DNA of 64,000 nucleotides from Trebouxia sp. TZW2008 (Eukaryota; Chlorophyta; Trebouxiophyceae; Trebouxiales; Trebouxiaceae): NCBI GenBank assembly GCA_002118135.1, contig BDIU01000103.1, positions 372,001-436,000 of the forward strand. Direction: 5' to 3'. The position numbers were made by a program, and so were the translations under genes. This document shows, piece by piece, positions 1 to 12,416 of the stretch. Below the pieces are notes generated by a model. The model did no database searches. It was not told the DNA's origin and saw only the letters and a program-made list of their open reading frames with translations. Position 1 is the first letter of the stretch; every line of letters begins with the position of its first letter.

Positions 1-3000
1 TACTGCATATTGCACACCAGCAATGCTGCAGTGTTGAGTGATTGACATGGCTCAATGCAGGTATGTGGAAGCCAGGCTTGCTGACAATCGGATAAAAACA
101 CGTGTCATCATGCAGACGTTCAATCCAGATTGGAATCAAGAGTAAGCCATACTTGCAGTACTGTCAATGCTTGAGCACATCGTGGCGCAAGCCAGCTATG
201 TGAAACCTTGCTGCTGCACATGCTTTGCCTCGATAGTCATGACTTTGGTTGCACAGGTAATGTCAGATGCATCCCAAATTACATAAAAATCAAGGCCTTC
301 GAACAAGTCAACTGCTGTGACACTGAGCTCAGCTGCTGCAAGGTTTACTGCAGGTTTGTACTGCAAATGGCCAAATCAGAGAACCCTTTGGATCATTTGC
401 TGAAATTGGACATGTGGGATTATGATGGCATCAGAAGAGCACCAGACTTTTTGGGCCAGGTCAATGTGGACTTGACCAACCTGTATAACACAAACGCAGA
501 TGTGAAAGCCACAGAGCAGACATGGTGCGCGGCACGCCACCTGCTGATTGTGCTTGCATGAGCATAGGACACACTACATGTGCATGCCTTTGTATTCTGA
601 TGCGGGCAATACACAGGCTCCTGTTTTGGCAAACTTGAACACCAGAGCCTAGGAATTTAAAGCAAGAGCCTCAGCTTGCATATGTAAGTTACTCCTGCAA
701 TGCACACTGCCTCTTGTGGATGAGACCCCTTCTTGTCGGAAATAGTTCTACAGGTGGCATCCCCCGGCCACCTGTAGAACTACTTGGTCAGATAGGATCC
801 TGCTGCAACTATACTTATAGCTGCATTTACGCCAGCAGGCTGCGTCAGTGCGTGAAACCAGGCTTGCTTTGCGTGGCAGGTGCACATTGCAGAACAGACC
901 CTGTCAGCAAAGAGCTGTGTGTTGTGGCAGTTACGCACTGCAAGACAGGCAAAATGCGTAAGTCTCAGCAAGGGAACACGTGTTGTGGCAGGTACCCACT
1001 GCAAGACCGGCCAAATGTGCAAGTATCAGCAGCGAATTTGGTTTCTGGCAGATACCCATTACAAGACAAGCCAAATGTGCAAATGTCAGCAGAAGTTTGT
1101 GTTTTGTGGCAGGTACCAACTGCAGGACACACCAAATGCGCTAGTCTCAGCAACAAACTATATTTTGTGGCAGGTACCCACTGCAAGACAGGCCAAATGT
1201 GCAAGTATCAGCAAGGAACCGCGTGAGGGGTGACCTGTGTCTGGGCATAGAGTTCATCAACTACGCCCAGGCACGCCAGCTAGAGGTGACTAAGGGGCAA
1301 GGCGGTGATGCTGGTAGCGTGGCCAAGTACAGCGAGTTTACTCTGACTGTCAAGGTTCACGGCACACGGGGCATGCTGCCTAAGCTCAAGTCTGGCATGA
1401 GGAAGGGTGTGTATGTGGAGTCAAGGTATGTTATGTTATGTGAATGTGTAGCTCTATAGGCATCTGTTTGCGGAGCACCTGAACAGCGCATGGATAGTGC
1501 ATACAACCCAAAGTGTTGATGCAAGCAGTGTCTTGCATCAATTCCATTCAGCAAGAGCAAGAGCAGAAAAGCGATGCTGACTATAGCAAATAAACAACAT
1601 CAAGCTGTCACATTTGGCATGACTGGCTCTGCCAGCGGCTTAGCATTGATGTACTAATGGTGGCAGCATCACATTGCGTGCAGATGGTTTCGGTATTGCT
1701 TGCATCTCATTGGGAGATGTCAAGCAGCTGTACTGCTGCTCTATATAGACTGCACAGCACAAGTGAATGCCTCTGGACCCTTTGTGGGAGGCTTTGACAG
1801 TGGACATCTACAAAGCTTTGGCCAAGGAGAAAAGCAATTTGCCCGCGTGAATGCTTCTGAATGTAGCCTGAATGATATTGCTGCATGCTTGTATTTGAAT
1901 CCTCACAACAAGAGTTCTGACGCATGGGATGCTGCCTGCAGGGTGGGCAGCTATGCCAAAAAGACCAAGAAGATTGCTGAGAAAAGGTATGCTGCCTGAC
2001 TGCGCGTACAGACCATAAGATAGATGCATGTGATCACATGAGCCATCAGCACTGATGTGTTGTATGCACACATACATCTGTGCTATTTGTACTACTGCAA
2101 TTGCTGCTGTGCAAGTGCACCCAATCATGCTTGTGGCCAACTGTTTGCTCCTGCCATGTGATGATGCATGCATTCTGTGCTCATCAGAACAAAGCTGCCA
2201 TGTGTTGACTCACTGCCATTCCCACAGCTAACTTTATTGAGTATTCAGTCAGCGTTTGTCACAGACATGCTGCAATTGCAACATATGCATGTGCTGTGAC
2301 ATTGTTGCTGATGGCTGTAGTGCTGAGGGAGAGTTGGAGGTCGACTGGGATACCACTGACTTGGTTCACATGGATGATGCCATGACAGTCCCTGCAACAG
2401 GCGGCTTCTACAAAAGTGTAGCCCATCACTTCTATGAGGTACACAATGCATCTGGCAGTCCTCTTGGTCAGAGTCTATGTGCACGTTGATCGACGCACAA
2501 CTTTGGCAGCCGTGTGTCAGCGCAGATTGCCAGCAGCTGAACCTCAAGCCTTCCAGCTATCATTCTTGTACACGGGCTGCTGCAATAAGTATAGCTGCTA
2601 TGTGATCATTAGGCAAGATTTGGATATCCTTGCAGCTTGCTGAACACACAGCTACGATCATGCACAAGCTTGACAGCCTTTTCAGCATGGAACGTCAAGG
2701 CAAACATCTCAGGCTGCTTTGACATTGCATCTGCACAGCAGCTTGCATGCAGAGTGTCTCTGCCACCAGCTGAGTAGTCAGATGTATTGCTAGAGGGTTT
2801 TTGCAGCTTGCTGACCATATTGCTTCAGAAATTGATGGGGTGATATGTGTGTTGCAGAGCGCATATAGGCACCTGCAGCGCAATGGAGCGTTTGATGAAG
2901 TCCGCTTCATTGTGAAGCGCAGCAAAGCCCATGTCAAGGTAGGCAACCCTGTTGACTTGACATATGATGCTGGTCAAACCAAGGCGGCCTAGCAAGACAG

Positions 3001-6000
3001 GCCACACACACCTAGCAATGCAAGCTAGAAAGTGTAACCCACTGCTACTATTATTAGGATGCTGCTCCGAGCATGATGACCACCTTGCCATGATGCGGTA
3101 CAAAGACAAGTCGAGCTGTTCAGCTGGTCTAGCACATACACACCAAAGATAAGCGGCATAATGACCTTGCACATTTTGTGCTGCCGCTGTATCAGCATCA
3201 TATGTTCCTAGAAAGCTATGGGTTTCTGTATCAGCATCATCTGATCCTTGTAAGCTGTGGCTCTCTGGTGTGGCATGCATTGTTCACGTGACATCATAGG
3301 TAGCGCCTGTGAAGGCAACAAACAGCTGATTGCCAGTACTGTATTGTGCCAAAGATACTGATTAGCTGCTGGCCGTGTTTCAGAAGCCATAGATAGCTTG
3401 CTTGGACATGCAATGCTTGTTTTTTGCATTTTGGATACACTAGATATGAGCTTGAACGCCGTGTTGCAGAGACATGCTGGCAGGAAGGGCACCGACATTG
3501 TGGGCATAGCTCGTATACCACTGTCGAGGATACCCATCCATGATGATGCAGCTTTGGCCGCATTGGCAGAGCAGCAAGCAGTAAGTCTACATTCTTTGCA
3601 GCTGCACACCTGGTTCCACATGACGACTGTGCAGTCAGTGCAGACTTGTAGCTGGCAGCCTTCACATCATGCTTGCAACCCACAAATGCTGCACTTTAGG
3701 GCGAACTTACCCATAGCATGCTATGTCTTGCTGCATACACACCCTGCACTTCTTCTTCCTTCCCTCACAGCCACGCTGTACCAGTTCAAGTCAAATTTTC
3801 ACCTAGTTGAGCTCATACACACTATTGTGTGGACATGATAGCCACACAATAGTGTGTATATCATGTCATCAGCAACATCCAAGCTAGCAATGTATGCAAT
3901 GCTGCAATGTACAGCTGTTCGATACTGAGTCCCTGCAGGCTGAAGAAGCAGCGCGCAACCCTCCTCCGCCGGTAGAGATTGAGCCAGAGCTGTCAGGCAC
4001 AGCCAGATTGCTGGACACCATGAAGGAGCTTGGACACACCCTGAAGGACTCAGCCAACAACCTGGCGCACAACATTCCAGAGCCCGTCAGCAAGGTGTTG
4101 CAGCCCATCACGGCAGCCCTGCACCCCACCAGCGTTGCCCCCGCCCCTGCCCCTGCTGGCGCAGACACTGAGGTCCATGTAGACGAGATTGACAAGGTGC
4201 GCTTGCTGTGAGACATAAGTGTTCATGCCTGGAATGCTTGCAAGCAGAACAAACTGCCACGTATTTGCTGTTGCATGGTGATCATGTCATGCGCATTGCC
4301 ACATACAGTAACAAGAACAGCTCTCAAATCAATCAATCAACGCACCTGGTAGACTGGCTTGGAGACCAGGAGAATTGTTTGAGGCAGATGACATTAGTCA
4401 GCTCAGAGACGATGACTTGCCGGAGGTCGGTCAAACAAGACCACCTGGTTTTGTCCCAACGCAAACGCAGTGGCGCAGGCATTTTGATCAGTCCGGTCAG
4501 TTTTTGAATATGTATGTCGTGCTGCTTATTTCGCGTGTGGTCTGGTGATGGACGCCGAGTTCTGGTATTGCGATGAGGAGCAGCTGGTAAGCTCTGTGCT
4601 GTCAAGATCCATACCCCTAGCAGCCCACGCTGCGCACAAGTCCCTGTCTGTTGTCTGCTATGGTTCTGCTGCTTCTCATGACGATCCAGGGAACGAAAGG
4701 TGTGGTACGCTAGGCAGCACCTGGGACGGAGGATTACAACTTGCTGCCAGAGTTGCTGCCTTTGTTTTCGCCCAGTCTAGTTTCGTCTTCGTCGACGCCT
4801 TCAGATGACAAGCTCATCCGGGCAGTCAAGCCGCGAAAGGTTTGTTCGGCGTGAGCCTGGCTCTAGTAGCACCGGTAGATCCTAACTGCTGGTCATCAAA
4901 GTGACTGTCGTGGTACGTCTGCAGGAAGCGGAAGCAGCCAAGGAGCAAGCGGAGCAGCGGTTTTGGCTGCCTTTGGAAAGATCAAAAGGGCGACAGATGG
5001 GCGAGCTTTGCGTGTCACTGCTGTTCACAAAGGTAGGGACTTACTAAGTCCCGTACTCTGTCAACCAGCTGAGCTTGTGCCTAAAGCAGCAACCTGGCTT
5101 TGACTCCTATCCGAACTGATGCACTCTGAGAGAATATTGATGCTGCTCTTTGTCCTGCTTTGCATCAATGCAGGCCTTACACAAGCATGAACCGAATGAT
5201 TTCTTACCAGCCAGATTGTTTTGTAGTAGGAACCATTGCTTACATATTGCTGATCAATAGTTCACAGATTTTGCAATGCATTCCACATATACTGTTCTTT
5301 GTCATACACTACAGTGATCAAGAGTTGATTGTTGACAATCAACCCATCCACCTGAAAGTAGCATGGCGCACCCATGCAACCAGTTCGATGTTGTGCAGGG
5401 AGCTGCAGGTGAAGCTGTTGTGATGGACGATGATGACATTGATGATCCAGCTGATGGCCCTGACCCAGAGCCCCTTGCCCTTCCAGATGCCCTCCCCATT
5501 GCCCTTGTTGATGAGTCCTTGCCAGCCAGTAAGCCCCCAAGCAAAATGTTTGCTTGGCAAAAGCAAGAAAAGTGTACGCTGTCAGGCAAAGCAAAAGCTT
5601 CTATTGTTACAAGCAGCCCAACCACGCTGCTCCAACAGCAGACATATTGATTGACACCTGATGGTTAGGCCTGAGCAACAATCACACAATGTCAGCGGTA
5701 ACATGCACTTGAAGCAGACTGCTCGTGACTTCGACCATAAGCACAAGAGAATTGCCTTCCGTCAAGCCAGTTGTTGTCGCGTTCCTGATTCAACGCTGTG
5801 TATCTGCAGGCACCAAAAAGCTTTTCAAGATGATGCTTGGCACAGACTCAGAGTTTGTCAACAAGTTCTTCCAGGCGCGCAAGTACTGGGACATCAACAT
5901 TGGCCAATGGACAGCTGTAGGTGTGTGTCAGGCTATTTTACTACAACTCAGTCTTTTTGCACAGCAATCTTGGTACTTCTCCGTTGCATAATCAACTAGC

Positions 6001-7950
6001 AAGTAGGCTTGTGTCGTGCGACGCCTTTTGCATGGCACCCTGCGTCAATGCTGGAACGCATGGGCACCCGTCTGATGCAACACCAGTTTGCAGTAAATGT
6101 GCATGCGCAGCTATTGTTTGCGATAGGTGTTGCATGTGAAGGACACAGTCATCGCCTTCAGTGTGCAAGGAGCTAGTCTTTGTCTTGTGAAAGTCTCCAG
6201 CGCTGCTGTACCTGTTTCCAATCAGCATGACCACAGGCCACACCAGCCATCTTTCAGAGGATTGTACAAGTTTGACAGTGGCCAAACAGCATTTGTGTTC
6301 ACCAGTCATCAGCATTTTGATGCACATACACATGCAGAGCAATTCAGTACCTTCACATAGAGCTGCCTCTTTAGACAGAGGCTCCCGCTATGACGCCTAA
6401 CACCATAGACTTTTCTTTTATTTTCACAAAGAATCTTTGTCTGCTGCCACCTCTCAGGTGCTTGCTTTCAGTCTGCTATATTTTCAGTCTACAAGCAGCA
6501 ACACAGCATTCTCTGTTGTCCCTGTTCAGGTGGAGAGAGAAAGCAAGAGGTACTGTATACCATGCCACTGAAGAAGAATGCGCTGGGTCCCAGTGAGGCT
6601 GCATGTATAGAGCAGTACAAGGTGGTGTCCAAAGAGGATGGCGGCTGGCTAGTCACCCTGTTTGTCACAACGCCAAAGGTATCACACTCATGTCTGACAG
6701 TCTGTCTTGCAAGAGACCCTACTTGAAACGGACTCTGCTGAGGATGATTGCATGTTCACTTGTCAAAGCGACACTGTAGTCTCATAAGTGACAGCTGGCA
6801 AGCATTGCCACAAGACATGCGCGTCAGAAGGCGGAAGTCTGTTGCAGCAACCCTCAAGCAACTAAGCAGGTTGTACAGTAGCCAGTCATTAAGGTGAAAA
6901 AGACTGCCTTTTGTTCCAGACTACAGCAGCCTCTTGGTCAATGCCACAAAGGTGTCATACTGTGTTAACAGGAATTGGTTTCTGGCTGTATGCTATGTGT
7001 GCAACACAGGTCCCCATACAGCACCTCCGTCCACCAAGCAGTGGGCGTGCTAGCCTCAAGAGCCTGCGCAGATTGCCGTATTTACAGTGCCCCCTGCTGT
7101 ATCAATCATGTGCTGTGTGCGTGGTGCAGGTCCCATATGGCACCTCCTTCCACCAGAATGTGCAGTGGGCGTGCAAGTCAGAGGGCAAGGGCAAGTGCCG
7201 GCTGCGCATCACTGGGGAGGTGGAGTTCACCAAGAGCCCCTTTGTGAAGGGCATGATCCAGAAAGCCTCAGAGGAGGCAAGTCATCACCCTTGCCCATCC
7301 ACTTTACCAACCTTGAATACATAGAACAAGGAGCGGGAACAGTCTGTGGCATGAGATGTTCTGATGCAAGATGCATTCATTTTTGCATTTGAGAAAGAGA
7401 ACAGAAATGGCCATCCTGTGAGGCGTCATAATGGGAGTCTCTGCGAGCAACCAGGCAGCAGATCAACCCCTGACGGTCGGCCATTGCATATGCTTTTGGA
7501 CCAGGGAATGGGGGAACTGCATCAAGCAGGCTCCTGATGCAAGATTCATACTGTCACAGTTGGGTTACACCAGGGCAGCAAGCATGACTGTACAAGGAAA
7601 GTACGGCTTAGCAAAGTGGCACTTTGGTGTAGGGCATGAAGGAGGCTTACCAGGTGTACATGGACACCCTAAGGGAGGAACTGGGTTCAGCCCCCCCTGT
7701 GGCCCTAGCCACTGTAGCTCAGCGGGCACAGGACTCAGCAGAAGGCATGCACAGCCAAACACGCGTACTCCAGGGTCTGGCAATTGGCATGCTGCTCATA
7801 CTGCTGTTGCTGACATGGAATGTGCTGGGCCTGCGTAAGACAAGCAGACAGCAGCTGCATTTGCTGAAGCAGTTGGCAGAAGCTTCAGTCAGGAATGCAC
7901 TGCAGCATGGGGACGTCATTGCTGAACAGTGCCGGTCTACCAACTTGTGA
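1..7950 (+). CDS. C2 / VASt domain membrane protein, 5' end outside the window
   Basis: Multi-exon gene whose first exons lie left of the window. Exon 61-141 joins 354-524 in phase and gives a C2 core (FNPDWNQE, then LDMWDYDG, then PDFLGQVNVDLTNL). Exon about 1218-1425 carries RGDLCLGIEF and KVHGTRGMLPKLKSG. Further exons lie near 1770-1845, 1941-1986, 2310-2438, 2806-2939, 3432-3580, 3921-4198, 4387-4497, 4720-4840 and 4925-5031; the last (RFWLPLERSKGRQMGE) looks like a C2 end. Exons 5810-5916 (KKLFKMMLGTDSEF), about 6530-6678 and about 7130-7277 (YGTSFHQNVQWACKSEGKG) match a VASt lipid-transfer domain. The last exon has one hydrophobic helix (AIGMLLILLLLTWNVLGL) and a stop at 7948-7950. The architecture resembles plant C2-GRAM-VASt proteins that bind sterol or lipid at membrane contacts. 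I could not find a clear GRAM domain. Several exon borders are estimates. Confidence 0.75.
743..782. repeat. Perfect 16-bp inverted repeat, 8-nt loop
   Basis: Left arm 743-758 (tagttctacaggtggc) is the exact reverse complement of 767-782. It lies in the intron between the C2 exons ending at 524 and starting near 1218. Confidence 0.85.
873..1215 (+). repeat. 61-bp minisatellite, six diverged units, intronic
   Basis: Units built around gtggcaggtacccactgcaa start near 873, 924, 985, 1045, 1106 and 1167, so the spacing is 60-61 bp apart from a shorter first step of 51. The array lies in the intron before the exon that resumes near 1218. Its open reading frames on both strands are by-products of the repeat. 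Confidence 0.85.
3815..3866. repeat. Perfect 18-bp inverted repeat with an overlapping 9-bp alternative stem
   Basis: Left arm 3815-3832 pairs exactly with 3842-3859 around a 9-nt loop. A second stem, 3832-3840 with 3858-3866 (gacatgata / tatcatgtc), uses part of the loop, so the two folds compete. It is intronic in the C2/VASt gene. Confidence 0.85.
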
Positions 7951-8866
7951 GAGGATTGGTCTTGTGGGTCTTTGAAATGAACAGTCGCTGGTCTACCAAT
8001 AAATGATTAGGGCTGATGCAGCCTTGGCACTTACAAAAGCAGGATGCAGGGACAGTATGCCAGCTGCTGTGTCAATCTTGCCAGGATGGCTGGGTGCAAG
8101 TAGAGTGTGCCTTTACGATTGCTGCTGCATATGCGCTGATGCTTGCAGACTGCCTGTCTTAGCGGTGGCCTGTAGAGTCAACAGCATGCCATATATCCAT
8201 TCTATGAGTACAGCAGGACAATGAATGACTACTACCTTAAGCTTAGGTTGCAGTCGCATGTTCTGTTCTGCAGGTTTTCGTGTTCTCAGACCTCTGTGGG
8301 GTTATTGCGTTTGACATGGGTTGAGATAGGCTGGGTACCTTAGTTAGCTGCTGCGGTTTGAAGCATGTAGGTGGGCAGTCAGAGCAGTGTACGTTCGCGA
8401 TCACAGCGAATCCTACTGTACCTGCAATTCAGCTTATTTTGTTCAGTTACAGATCTCAGCTCTCTCTCTAGTGTGTTTGACGAGATTGGCTCGACATTTC
8501 ATGAATGCTCTGTGCTCCAAAATGAAGCTGATGATTGTGTAAGTCGTCATTGATAAAGATTGCACATGCATCAGCTGGGCCCTGGGCCAGCGACCATGTG
8601 GCTGTGTCTTGGCACAATCGATGACAGCTGGACCGTGATTAGTTGCAGCATGTGTTCTTCAACATTCAGTGTCACAAAACACAGGTTTCAAAAGTGCATA
8701 TTGCAAATAAACTCCAAAAGCTCTGTGTATGGGATAAACCCTGCCTACATCTACTGCCTGCAAAACGCTGTCTGTTCGACATCTAAGCTTTATTGTTACT
8801 GACATAATGCGCACAACTACGGTATGCAGCATAGCACTAAAACAAATCTGTACGCAAAAGTTGAGG
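7951..8866. other. Intergenic stretch between two convergent genes
   Basis: The C2/VASt gene ends at 7950 on + and the ISCA2-like gene ends at 8867 on -, so this stretch holds both 3' UTRs. I see no supported gene; the short open frames here have neither splice logic nor recognisable similarity. Confidence 0.6.
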
Positions 8867-9592
8867 TCACATCTTTGGCTCAAAAGATGCACCACAGCCA
8901 CATTTCCCTGAGGCATTTGGATTTTGAGTGACCTGCAGACAATGCGTCACTCTGAAACAGTTGTTGGCAGGATCAGATATTTGCTCAAAGACCAAGCATT
9001 GATGGGCAAGACACAACAGCATAAGATAGGAGGCACACTCAAGCCTACCTCAAAAGAGGCTCGTATGAGATCAGTTGTGTAGTCTACAGTGGCTCCTTTC
9101 AGCAACTCATATGACACGGTATCTGTGACTAGTTGAACCCCTTGTTGCTGCACAACTCTGCATCATCAAAGGCAAACACGTTGATGGCTGGAGAGGTGAG
9201 ACAGTTTTGATCATGACATGCTGTCATGTGTCATGTCATCATCACGCACATGTCTTCATCAGCAGGGGTACTGTCCAAGTCAAATTTGTATGAAAAGCCT
9301 GAACAGCCTCCAGCATCTACTCGCAACCGTAGGAGAATGCCTTTGTCGTGTTTACTAAGTTCCTGTATTCGCTGCACAGCAGACAACAAAACTTAAATAA
9401 GGCTGCCATACAGCAGCCCACATGAGGTATTGTGGGAACCATTGGTACGTTCAATCAGGCTCGCACCTCAACAGCGTCTTGTGTCAGTCTGATGTCAGCC
9501 TGTGGTTGCTCAGCGACAGCAGCTTGAGACACATTTCTGCTACATATCCTGCTGGCTGATCTAAAGGGCAAAATATTGCTGTGCAGATGCAT
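8867..9592 (-). CDS. ISCA2: Iron-sulfur cluster assembly protein, ISCA2 type, probably mitochondrial
   Basis: A-type carrier that helps build [4Fe-4S] clusters for mitochondrial enzymes. Exons on minus: 9592-9467, 9371-9250, 9157-9049, 8932-8867; they sum to 423 nt, 140 residues plus stop, with matching phases. The A-type signature is complete: DAVERIQEL, then LRVDAGGCSGFSYKFDLD with the first cluster cysteine, then LLKGATVDYTTDLIRASFE, then GKCGCGASF with the CxC pair near the C-terminus. The first 30 or so residues (LPFRSASRICSRN) look like a mitochondrial presequence. The start at 9592 is a choice: an open frame at 9778-9972 could be an upstream leader exon, but I found no phase-compatible splice to it. 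Head to head with the uL4 gene. Confidence 0.9.
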
Positions 9593-9970
9593 CGCTGCAA
9601 TGGAAAACGCCGATGTATACACATCAACGGCAGCACGAGGGGCAGAACAAGATGTGTACGTCCTAGATGTGTGCAGTGCTTGTTCTGCCAACGACCAGCA
9701 CGCTTGCATTTGTCTGAGCCGCCCTGACATGATGGAAATACACAACGTCAAACAGTCTGGCAACCGCGTCAGGCAAACTATGTCACCGCTGTGAGGTCAT
9801 TTTGCGCCACAGCGAGTGCTGCCTGTGCAGATGTTACGGCAGTCATGGCTGACATGGCGTAAGCTGCATACCGTAACAGCTTGGATGAGGTCGATGGCAC
9901 CGAAACCATGGTGTGGCAGCGCTCGCTTGGCAGCGCTTGCAACCATCGCTTAGCACACGTATAGCCAAGC

Positions 9971-11559
9971 ATGTCCGGCTTGGCGCTTCACAGCCCAGCC
10001 TGTGGCTTGGGCAGCGTCAACTCATCACGGCTGCAACCCTTCACTCGCGCCTGTCAGCCACAAAGGATTGTTGCACGGAGGGGATTGCTCGTGACCAACG
10101 CTGCTATCGAAGCAAAACCAGTCAGCTTAGACGTGAAAAGCTTCGAGGGGGAAACGTCCGGCTCGCAGAATCTAGCGCTACGGGTGGCAGCCGACAGCAC
10201 CGCTAAGGGGCTGGTACACAGATATCTTGTGACTGTGAGACAGAACGCCAGAGCGGTAAGATCTTGCACAAACATTAGCTATCGTTGCGTGAATCTTAAA
10301 CGCAAGAGAGTCTTGCAGAGTCTCAAGCTGCTGTGAGTGTCGCAGGGTACAGCAAGCACCAAAACAAGGGCTGAGGTCAGAGGAGGTGGCAGGAAGCCTT
10401 ATGCACAAAAAGGCACTGGTAATGCAAGGCAAGGGTCTATCAGAACGCCACTCAAACCAGGAGGTGGTGTGGTCTTTGGCCCCAAGGTATGCAGTCTGAC
10501 ATGAGGCAATCCTGCATCAAGCTACCTAGTTACAAGCAAACGTGGGCAGTAGGCAGATTTGCTTTTCTCTCGCAGCAAAGCTCACTTGCCTTCAACAACA
10601 GTACACGTGCATGTCCAGCAGTGATTTGTGGTCAGAAAGTCTGCATGCTGAAAATGCACTCGTCTTGCAGCCAAAAGACTGGAGCATCAGAATGAACAAG
10701 AAGGAGCGCAGGTTGGCCATGGGAACAGCACTACAGTCTGCCAATGCCAACATCACCATTGTCGAAGATCTCAAGGTAGTGTTTGATAATGATCACGTTG
10801 ATATTGAAATTTCGCGCTGCACATGCCGACAGAGGCTCTCATTATCACGCCTGATGACTTGAAAGGTTATTGCAAGTGCGTGCCACTTAATCACTTTGAA
10901 CAACATTCATAATTTTACTACATGCTACGCAGCTTGGCTTGTACATGTCTCAAGAAAGCAGTCATGGCAGTGTTCTCCACATTTTTTGAGTGTTCTATTC
11001 AGCTTGCAGAAGTTGCAAACTTCATGTTGTGCTTCCCATTGAGGCTCTTCTGCTGTATCCAATTAGCATAGAAAGTATCATGGCAATGCCAAAATGATGC
11101 ATCTGTACCCTTGTGCAGGACTCTTTTGCTGAGATCAAAACCAAGACATTGATACAAGCACTAGAGAGATGGGGTGTAGATCAGGAAGAGTATGGTCTAA
11201 TCATTTTGAACGAGAACCTTCCCAAGGTTGAGCGCTCAGCAGCAAATGTGGAAAAGCTGCAGATCAATATTGCAGACAACCTGAGTGTGTATGACATCCT
11301 GAGGGCAGACAAGATCGTGATCGAGAAATCTGCCCTTGAGTACATCCAGGAGTTCTATGGAGTTTCAGAAAAGGCTGCCGTACCCTCAAGGCAAAAGGTA
11401 CAAGCAGACGCAGAAAACAAGAAAGCTGCATCTGCCAGCAAAGAAAAGGAGGCAGCTAAAAGCAGTGAGAGGGCAGCAAAGAAAGATGCGCGCATCAGGA
11501 ACCTAGCAAAGCAAGCGCCTGCTAGCAAGAAGAGCTCAGCAAAGCCTGCGAAGGCGTAA
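9971..11559 (+). CDS. RPL4: Plastid 50S ribosomal protein uL4, nuclear-encoded
   Basis: Structural protein of the large subunit of the plastid ribosome. Exons 9971-10255, 10346-10486, 10671-10775 and 11119-11559 sum to 972 nt (323 residues), all phase 0. The first 50 or so residues are rich in Ser, Arg and Ala and end near [12 protein letters not shown], as in a chloroplast transit peptide. Family motifs: [20 protein letters not shown], then the exit-tunnel loop [36 protein letters not shown] and [16 protein letters not shown]. The last exon holds the C-terminal fold ([15 protein letters not shown]), then a Lys/Ala-rich extension of about 50 residues ending at 11559. Plastid L4 proteins often carry such tails. 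No frame damage seen. Confidence 0.95.
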
Positions 11560-12416
11560 CATATTTGCTCAGAGCAGAGATTGGATACAGCAATCAGACA
11601 GACTACTTACATGCAGCTACTGCCTTGTGGGACACATGTCTGTATATTTGCAAGGGCATGTTCTCGCTCATGCACTCTGTTGGTACAGCATGTTGCTTTG
11701 TTTTGAGCCTGGTGTTCAGAATGGCTCGTCTGCTCACTGATTTTCAGCTGAATCACAACATTGTGGCCGGGGTTTACATTGTCCACATGTAGGCAGCTGC
11801 TAGGCAGTCTCATATTGCAGCTGTTCTTTTGGATCATGCTTGAACAGCCCTTGAAGGGTTGCTCTGCTTTGGCTGAGCAAACATCACAGGACCCACGTGT
11901 TGCTGGGCTTTCGCGTTACGTGCAACAGCATGTAAGAAACATAATGTCAATGATTGACATACATAGCGGCTCCCACACATCCGAATGTAAGTAGCACCGT
12001 GGAAGTCCCTCGAAGCTCTGTCATCCTCCAGCAATCATGAGGGGCAAAAGCTGCACCAGATATGATGATAGATGTGTGCCATGCGTCCAAAGTTCTGCAT
12101 TGTGGTAGGGCATCGTAGTTTACTTGCAAGACTAGATTCACAACCTCAATCAAATGACTCTAGAGAGTTTAGCATGCTGCTCAGCTAAGCGTCAACTTCA
12201 ATCAGTACAACTGTGAGAACCAGAATGGGCAGAAACGAACTCAAACAAGCCTTCAAATCTCAGGAGTGCAATGGCATCAGCAACCTTCAAAACAGTTTGA
12301 CATCTCAACGCAAAATGTAAACACACCCTGCAACGCTGCACCAGAAAATCAGATTAAATTGTCAAGCAACAGAACCACGTCACTCACAGCATACAATAAA
12401 CAAACAATCACAGTCG
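11560..12416. other. Intergenic stretch between convergent uL4 and LRR receptor genes
   Basis: Holds the 3' UTR of the + strand uL4 gene and of the - strand LRR gene. No supported coding sequence, structural RNA or repeat was found. Confidence 0.55.

Noticed and set aside
9778..9972. Upstream ATG frame of the ISCA2 gene sharing CATG with the uL4 start
   Set aside because: No phase-compatible splice to the next exon; at most a 5' UTR.
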